DNA of 10,354 bases. Source: an uncultured Clostridia bacterium. GTDB taxonomy: Bacteria > Bacillota > Clostridia > Christensenellales > DTU072. The notes beneath the pieces are model-generated. The model made no database searches and had not been told where the DNA came from. It was given only the letters and a program-made list of their open reading frames with translations. Made by a program: the position numbers and the translations under genes. Numbering within the stretch: the stretch's first letter is position 1; each line of letters starts with the position of its first letter. Of this stretch, positions 5,984-10,354 are shown piece after piece. The stretch lies in the NCBI GenBank assembly GCA_934296355.1, contig CAKRAY010000043.1, forward strand, positions 1-10,354, in the 5' to 3' direction.

Positions 5984-6700
5984 ATGTTAAAAGACAATGA
6001 GCGAATTGACGATCTCGAATGTCGCGGCTATAAAATCATACAGAACCCCGACGGATACTGCTTCACTTCCGACAGCGTTCTACTCGCGAATCTTGCTTAC
6101 GCTAAACGTTCCGACAGAGTGGTCGACCTTTGTTCGGGAAGCGGAGTCGTGGCTTTGCTTATGCGCGCGAAATATTGTCCGAAAGAAACTCACGAAATAG
6201 AACTTCAACCACGCCTTGCAGATATGGCGAAAAGGAGCGCGGAATTAAACGGGCTTACCGACGTGTTCGTGCATAACGCGGACTTACGCCAGGCGACTAA
6301 GGTTATCGGCGGCGGTTTCGACGTCGTTACCGTCAATCCTCCGTACGAACCCGCTGTAAAAAAAGATTTCTACACCGAGCAAGATATTTGTAAAACGGAA
6401 GCGGCGATTAGCCTCGAAGAAATCATAGCGTGTTCGTCATCGTTATTAAGATACGGCGGGAATTTTTTCATGGTCAACAGAGTAAAACGCCTTTCGGACG
6501 TCGTTTACTTTATGAAAAAATATAAAATAGAGCCGAAAAAAATCACTTTCATACAGCCGAAAGCGTCGAAAGCGATAGACGCGTTCGTCGTGGAGGGAAA
6601 ACTCGGCGGCAACCCCGGGTTGACCGCGCCCGCGCCGCTTGTCGTATACGAGGAAAACGGCGATTACACCGAACAAGCGAGGAGGTTATACGGCAAATGA
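5984..6700 (+). CDS. trmN6: tRNA1(Val) adenine-37-N6 methyltransferase-like protein
   Basis: A 238-residue SAM-dependent methyltransferase of the TrmN6/YabB family, which methylates N6 of A37 in a tRNA in E. coli. The N-terminus ERIDDL...YKIIQNPDGYCFTSD matches the family opening. Motif I is DLCSGSG (48-54) and the catalytic motif IV is NPPY (118-121), the signature of N6-adenine methylation. The ATG at 5984 is chosen because the conserved ERIDDL begins five residues later and because an in-frame ATG at 5915 lies upstream of the promoter. No ribosome binding site precedes it; the message is probably leaderless. It overlaps rsmI by 4 bp (ATGA). In Bacillus the neighbouring order is yabB-yazA-rsmI; the GIY-YIG gene yazA is missing here. 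The exact tRNA target is inferred from the family. Confidence 0.88.
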   Translation: MLKDNERIDDLECRGYKIIQNPDGYCFTSDSVLLANLAYAKRSDRVVDLCSGSGVVALLMRAKYCPKETHEIELQPRLADMAKRSAELNGLTDVFVHNADLRQATKVIGGGFDVVTVNPPYEPAVKKDFYTEQDICKTEAAISLEEIIACSSSLLRYGGNFFMVNRVKRLSDVVYFMKKYKIEPKKITFIQPKASKAIDAFVVEGKLGGNPGLTAPAPLVVYEENGDYTEQARRLYGK

Positions 6701-7506
6701 GCGGAACTTTATATCTCGTCGGTACGCCGATAGGTAATTTAGGCGATATCACTTTGCGCGCCATAGAAACCTTAAAAACCGTCGACGTGATAGCGTGCGA
6801 AGACACTCGTCACACGTTGGCGCTTCTGAATAAGCTCGAAATAAAAAAGCCTTTGATAAGTTATTATAAACAAAAAGAACGCGAGGGTAGCGAGGAAATA
6901 ACGAACTTGCTTTTAAGCGGCAAGAACGTCGCGCTCGTAACCGACGCGGGAATGCCGTGTATCAGCGACCCGGGAAGCATACTCGTAAAAAAACTTTTCG
7001 AAAGCGGACTCTCCTATACCGTCGTTCCCGGAGCAAGCGCGTTTGTAAGCGCGATTGCTCTTACCGGCGTTATCGGCACGTTTACTTTTTTAGGCTTTTT
7101 GCCCGAAAAACGTAAAGATTATCAAGCGTTGCTCGAACAATATAAATGCGTAAATACCGTTTTATTGATATATTCCGCGCCGCACGACGTTAATGACACG
7201 ATAAGAAAATGCGGCGAAATATTAGGAAACAGAAGTTTTTACGCGGTCAAAGAAATAACGAAAATATATGAAAATATAATTAAGGGCAGGCTATGCGAAA
7301 CGGCAATAGAAACGCCTAAGGGAGAGTACGTCTTGGTTATAGAAGCGAACGAAGAAACGGAAAAACCGATAGACGAATCGTCGATAAAAGAAACGCTTCT
7401 TTCTTTGATAAACAACGGAGTAAATAAAAAAGACGCCGTAAAAGAAGTCGCGCTTAGTCTTAATGTTTCTAAAAATCTCGTCTATAAAATCTCTCTTACC
7501 TTATAG
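6697..7506 (+). CDS. rsmI: 16S rRNA (cytidine-1402-2'-O)-methyltransferase RsmI
   Basis: A 269-residue cytoplasmic enzyme of the tetrapyrrole-methylase fold that 2'-O-methylates C1402 in the ribosomal decoding centre using SAM. All family blocks are present in order: GTPIGNLGD (9-17), CEDTRHT (34-40), DAGMPCISDPG (83-93), VPGASA (110-115) and FLGFLPEKR (131-139). The C-terminal end, about 245-269, is a small helical domain (NKKDAVKEVALSLNVSKNLVY), usual for RsmI. Length is close to the family norm of about 280. The start overlaps the trmN6 stop, so the two are co-transcribed and translationally coupled. Its TAG lies 5 bp from the spmB stop on the other strand, and no terminator is visible between them. 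Confidence 0.95.
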   Translation: MSGTLYLVGTPIGNLGDITLRAIETLKTVDVIACEDTRHTLALLNKLEIKKPLISYYKQKEREGSEEITNLLLSGKNVALVTDAGMPCISDPGSILVKKLFESGLSYTVVPGASAFVSAIALTGVIGTFTFLGFLPEKRKDYQALLEQYKCVNTVLLIYSAPHDVNDTIRKCGEILGNRSFYAVKEITKIYENIIKGRLCETAIETPKGEYVLVIEANEETEKPIDESSIKETLLSLINNGVNKKDAVKEVALSLNVSKNLVYKISLTL

Positions 7507-7511
7507 AATAA

Positions 7512-8015
7512 TTATAAAAATCTGCAAATAAAACAACCTATTATCACTCCGACGAATGAGGCGATTAAAGCAATTATCGTCGCGCCGAGAGTTTTCTTGT
7601 CTTTACAAGAAGACGTATATACTCCGACTATAAAGAAAACAGTATCGTTACACCCGCTTATTACGGACGCGCACCGTCCGACGTAGGAGTCTACGCCGTA
7701 TTTAACCATTATGTTTTCGAGTACTCCCAAACTCCCGCTACCCGATATCGGACGAATGATAATCAAGGGTATAACCTCTTTCGGTATCCCTAAGTAGGAT
7801 AAAGGAACAACCAAAGCCTTAGATAAGTATTCGTTCAAGCCGCTTATTTCAAAGACTTCGATAAGAAGGAAAATCGCTATAAAGTAAGGCAGTAGACCTA
7901 TGATAAGACCGAGGGCTTCTTTCGCGCCTTCAATAAAACCCGCGTATACGTCGACCTTTTTTATGGCGGAAACGATTAGCGTTAAGATAATGACGGCGGG
8001 GATGAAGTAGTTCAT
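7512..8015 (-). CDS. spmB: Spore maturation protein B
   Basis: A 167-residue membrane protein with about four or five hydrophobic segments, carrying the Gate (nucleoside-recognition) motif. The family landmark RPISGSGSLG (88-97) is followed by GVDSYVGRCASVISGCNDTVFFIVGVY (107-133), cited here by its key groups DS, GR and NDT. In Bacillus subtilis SpmA and SpmB are needed for full dehydration of the spore core and heat resistance; molecular activity is unknown. It is the second gene of spmA-spmB: its ATG overlaps the spmA TGA by 4 bp, so translation is coupled. Presence suggests a spore-forming ancestry but does not prove present sporulation, since these genes are also kept in some non-sporulating lineages. 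Confidence 0.9.
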   Translation of the reverse strand: MNYFIPAVIILTLIVSAIKKVDVYAGFIEGAKEALGLIIGLLPYFIAIFLLIEVFEISGLNEYLSKALVVPLSYLGIPKEVIPLIIIRPISGSGSLGVLENIMVKYGVDSYVGRCASVISGCNDTVFFIVGVYTSSCKDKKTLGATIIALIASFVGVIIGCFICRFL

Positions 8016-8542
8016 TCTTTAATAAATATTTTCGTTAAAACGACTCCTACCGTCGTACTGATTATCGTTGCGATTAACGTAGGAAGAATAACGTCGATTT
8101 TTGCGCCGAGGTCGGCGCGCATCGCGACAATCGTGGTAGGAACGAGTTGTACGCCGGTAGAGTTAATTACGAGTAAAAGCGTTCTGTTTTTGTGAGAGGA
8201 AAAGCCTTGCGTCGCTCTTATTCCCGCGGGCGTTCCCGCGCTGCCCATACCGAGTATGTTCGCGCCGAGATTTATCGATAAATCGTCGTAAACTTCTTGC
8301 GACTCCTTCGGGAAGATTTTACGTAAAATCGGTTGAATTTTACTCGATAAAAATTTGTCGAAACCTATTTTTTTCCACAATGTGAGAATTGACATCCAAA
8401 CGGCGTAAATCGCATACATTTTTATAGCGAAAGTAACGCCGCCGTAACTGCCGTTTATCATACTTTCCAACGCTTTTTCGGGATTGGAAAAGGCGATTAT
8501 CGATAACGATATCGTTACCAAAGCGATAAATATTCCGTTCAC
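8012..8542 (-). CDS. spmA: Spore maturation protein A
   Basis: A 176-residue membrane protein of the SpmA family. The signature NLGANILGMGSAGTPAGI (91-108) and the later block INSTGVQLVPTTIVAMRA (126-143) are diagnostic. Hydrophobic segments flank them. The start codon is GTG at 8542. It is favoured because an in-frame TAG lies four codons upstream and because the following NGIFIALVTISL aligns with the B. subtilis SpmA N-terminus. There is no recognisable ribosome binding site before it, so its translation start is unusual. dacB, which precedes spmA in B. subtilis, is absent here. A three-arm hairpin system lies just upstream. Confidence 0.9.
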   Translation of the reverse strand: MNGIFIALVTISLSIIAFSNPEKALESMINGSYGGVTFAIKMYAIYAVWMSILTLWKKIGFDKFLSSKIQPILRKIFPKESQEVYDDLSINLGANILGMGSAGTPAGIRATQGFSSHKNRTLLLVINSTGVQLVPTTIVAMRADLGAKIDVILPTLIATIISTTVGVVLTKIFIKE

Positions 8543-8586
8543 GGAAGTATTCTATGCGTTTACGGGCTAAGACTTGACAAAAAGTG

Positions 8587-8615
8587 TAAAAGCCCGTTTG
8601 GAGAAACGGGCTTTT
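8587..8615. terminator. Perfect 13-bp hairpin upstream of spmA
   Basis: TAAAAGCCCGTTT (8587-8599) and AAACGGGCTTTTA (8603-8615) close on a 3-nt centre. On the minus strand the stem is followed by TTTTACACTTTTT, so it resembles a terminator in front of spmA; on the plus strand there is only CTTTTA. The ACGGGCT/AGCCCGT sequence is repeated once more at 8562-8568, allowing an alternative fold. Confidence 0.5.
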
Positions 8616-8728
8616 ACCAGAGGGAACAAAATGAATGATAAATTTATGTGAGATTTATCGTCTTTATGATAAACCGCCTACAATAAAATAATCTTAAAAT
8701 CAAATAAATTTTTTTATTAAAATCGAGG

Positions 8729-8749
8729 CTCGTCGAAAACGAGTTTTTT
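8729..8749 (+). terminator. Weak intrinsic terminator ahead of the lipoprotein promoter
   Basis: A 5-bp stem CTCGT (8729-8733) and ACGAG (8739-8743) with loop CGAAA is followed by T6. It sits 5 bp before the -35 box of the lipoprotein promoter and may insulate it from read-through, or end a short plus-strand transcript. Confidence 0.5.
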
Positions 8750-8753
8750 CCTA

Positions 8754-8782
8754 TTGCCAAATCGCCAAGTATAATGTATAAT
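8754..8782 (+). promoter_or_regulatory. Sigma-A-type promoter of the surface lipoprotein gene
   Basis: TTGCCA (8754-8759), 17-bp spacer, TATAAT (8777-8782). A second TATAAT overlaps the spacer at 8769-8774. The predicted start near 8789 leaves a leader of about 37 nt carrying GGAG (8816-8819), 6 nt before the ATG. Confidence 0.75.
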
Positions 8783-8825
8783 TATGTAGAAATATTTTTT
8801 TTATGTAATATAAGCGGAGCGATTT

Positions 8826-10354
8826 ATGAAAAAGATAAACAAATTGATTCTTATTATCCTGATTTTGGCGGCTATGGCGTCGTTTATCACGGCGTGTTCT
8901 TCCGATAAAGTAAAGGTAGTCAAATTTTACGTTGACGGAAAGGAAACTTTTTCTTACCGGGTGGAACAGGGTAAAACGCTGGATATCATTCCCGAAGTTC
9001 CGAAAAAAGAGGGCTATATCGGCAAGTGGGACGTCGAAGACTCCGCATTCGACGAAATTCTCACGGATATGAAGGTCAACGCGATTTACGAAAAAAGCAC
9101 GTATACGCTCACGTTCGTCGCGGACGGCAAGGTAGTGCAAACTTTCGTTCTCGTTAAGGGCAGAGGCTTTGATAATCCTCCCGCCGTTCCCGAAAAAGAG
9201 GGTTACGACGGAGTTTGGGACGTGGAATCGTTCAGCGGCATAACCACCGACGTTACGATAACGGCAATCTATACTCCGAAGCCGATATACGTCAATTTTT
9301 ACTCCGAAGATTCGATTTATACCGAAGCGAACGTTACGCCCGGGGAAAAAATAGTTAAAAACAAGTACTACGACCTCGATTCGGGGGATTATAAACTTAC
9401 AAACGACGAAACTTTTAAGAAAGGAAAAAATTATTATTTAAGAGAACCTACGCTTATAGATTCGATAAGGGTGGTAAGCGGCGCGCCGGAATTCGTTCCC
9501 GAGCCGCCGAAAAAGGAAAATCTTTCCGCAAAGTGGGTTGCGTACGACGTTAACGGTAAAGAAATAACCCCGTCGTTTACGAACGTTACCAAGACTTTCG
9601 ACGTTTACTTGAAATCTTACGTTACGGTAAGGCTTGTCGACGAACTCGGCGAAAAGGAAAGTTCCTTCGGGTGTGAAATCGGCGAAGTTATCGAAAAAAT
9701 CGACGCTATAAGCGCGGGACAACCCGGCAGAGAGTTTTACGGCTGGTACGAAGACGCGGAATTAAAGAACGAAATTACGTTCCCGTATTCTTTCTCGACG
9801 AACGTGGTTTTGTACGCCAAGTGGGTAACGGTCGAAAGTACGGAAGGGTTGACGTTCGAAGGGAATAAGGTCGTTTCTTACGACGGCGCGGCGGAAGAAG
9901 TCTACGTGCCGTACAGATATGAAAAAGACGGTAAATATACGATTGTCGAAGAAATCGCGGCGAGCGCGTTCGAAGGCGCCGAGATAACGAAAATTCATTT
10001 GCCGCATACGATAAAGAAAATCGGCGAAAAAGCGTTTTGTAACGCGGCTGCGCTTAAGAAAGCGGTTTTCGACAACGGCAATTACGTGGAAGAAATAGGC
10101 GAAAGCGCGTTCTATAATTGCGCTTTGCTTACCGAATACGAATTTTCCGAAAAAACGGCGAGTATCGGTAAAAACGCGTTCTATAATTGCGTTTCGATTG
10201 TCGATTTGTTCGGTACGGAAGAGGCAAAATTCACGACCGTAACCGAGGGCGCGTTCTATAATTGCGCAAGCGTTAAACTTATAAGTTTGTCGGCAAAAGT
10301 AAGCGAAATCGAAAATAATGCGTTCTCGGGCTGTCATGACGCCGAGTTCAGATT
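8826..10354 (+). CDS. Surface lipoprotein with InlB-type and BspA-like leucine-rich repeats (3' end beyond window)
   Basis: The frame is open for 509 residues and runs off the window. The N-terminus has a lysine-rich start, a hydrophobic stretch and lipobox ITAC with C24 as the probable lipidated cysteine. Residues about 30-150 hold two InlB B-repeat-like units: a beta strand, a PEVPKKEGY or PAVPEKEGY segment, a short W-containing strand and a closing NAIYE/TAIYT. More diverged units follow at about 212-335, the last reading PGREFYGWYED...VVLYAKW. From about 375 on there are BspA-type leucine-rich repeats (IGEKAF, IGESAFYNC, IGKNAFYNC, TEGAFYNC, IENNAF). Such proteins are displayed on the cell surface and are often adhesins or binders of host or bacterial partners; the ligand is unknown. 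It has its own promoter and GGAG site. Confidence 0.88.
   Translation, partial: MKKINKLILIILILAAMASFITACSSDKVKVVKFYVDGKETFSYRVEQGKTLDIIPEVPKKEGYIGKWDVEDSAFDEILTDMKVNAIYEKSTYTLTFVADGKVVQTFVLVKGRGFDNPPAVPEKEGYDGVWDVESFSGITTDVTITAIYTPKPIYVNFYSEDSIYTEANVTPGEKIVKNKYYDLDSGDYKLTNDETFKKGKNYYLREPTLIDSIRVVSGAPEFVPEPPKKENLSAKWVAYDVNGKEITPSFTNVTKTFDVYLKSYVTVRLVDELGEKESSFGCEIGEVIEKIDAISAGQPGREFYGWYEDAELKNEITFPYSFSTNVVLYAKWVTVESTEGLTFEGNKVVSYDGAAEEVYVPYRYEKDGKYTIVEEIAASAFEGAEITKIHLPHTIKKIGEKAFCNAAALKKAVFDNGNYVEEIGESAFYNCALLTEYEFSEKTASIGKNAFYNCVSIVDLFGTEEAKFTTVTEGAFYNCASVKLISLSAKVSEIENNAFSGCHDAEFR

Larger units (their letters stand above)
8543..8825. other. Divergent intergenic region rich in hairpins
   Basis: This 283-bp gap between spmA (minus) and the surface lipoprotein gene (plus) contains, left to right: a sigma-E-like CATAGAAT on the minus strand (8549-8556), the arm ACGGGCT (8562-8568), a perfect 13-bp hairpin (8587-8615), an AT-rich inverted repeat GATAAAT/ATTTATC (8637-8643 with 8653-8659) with another GATAAA just beyond, a plus-strand terminator (8729-8749) and the lipoprotein promoter. 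No gene of useful length is visible. Confidence 0.6.

Noticed and set aside
8574..8579. TTGACA on the plus strand as a -35 box for a transcript through the intergenic region
   Set aside because: No -10-like hexamer occurs 16-19 bp downstream; that interval is the GC-rich hairpin.

Overview
The window looks like chromosomal DNA from a low-to-mid-GC, probably uncultured, Clostridia-type Firmicute. The grounds are spore-maturation genes spmA/spmB, sigma-A-type promoters (TTGACA/TATAAT with 17-bp spacers), GGAGG-type ribosome binding sites, U-tract terminators, and lipoproteins of kinds common in gut Clostridia (DUF4430; InlB-type plus BspA-like repeats). I cannot assign a genus. No phage, IS or CRISPR signature was seen.

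Layout. Positions 1-334 hold two tandem copies of a roughly 160-bp structured repeat that fits no family I recognise. Its second copy carries a terminator hairpin just behind a 960-residue MacB/FtsX-type ABC transporter gene (minus, 340-3222), whose own promoter is overlapped by an inverted repeat. After about 260 bp with nothing I can support comes a cobalamin-riboswitch-controlled operon (plus): promoter, aptamer, terminator/antiterminator, an SD-sequestering hairpin, a DUF4430 (transcobalamin C-terminal-like) lipoprotein and an ECF-transporter S component. Together these suggest B12 or corrinoid capture and uptake. A bidirectional terminator separates this operon from a class II fructose-bisphosphate aldolase (minus).

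Divergent from fba is a two-gene RNA-methylation operon (trmN6-rsmI, plus; ATGA overlap), driven by a perfect consensus promoter so close to the ATG that the mRNA is probably leaderless. It converges on spmA-spmB (minus; also ATGA overlap) with only 5 bp between stop codons. The spmA/lipoprotein intergenic region is full of hairpins. The window ends inside a plus-strand surface lipoprotein gene with InlB-like repeats followed by BspA-like leucine-rich repeats.

The most unusual items are the tandem structured repeat at the left edge (divergent apical stems but a conserved AACC loop), the apparent two-level control of the B12 operon, the candidate leaderless trmN6 transcript, and the three-arm hairpin system before the GTG start of spmA.
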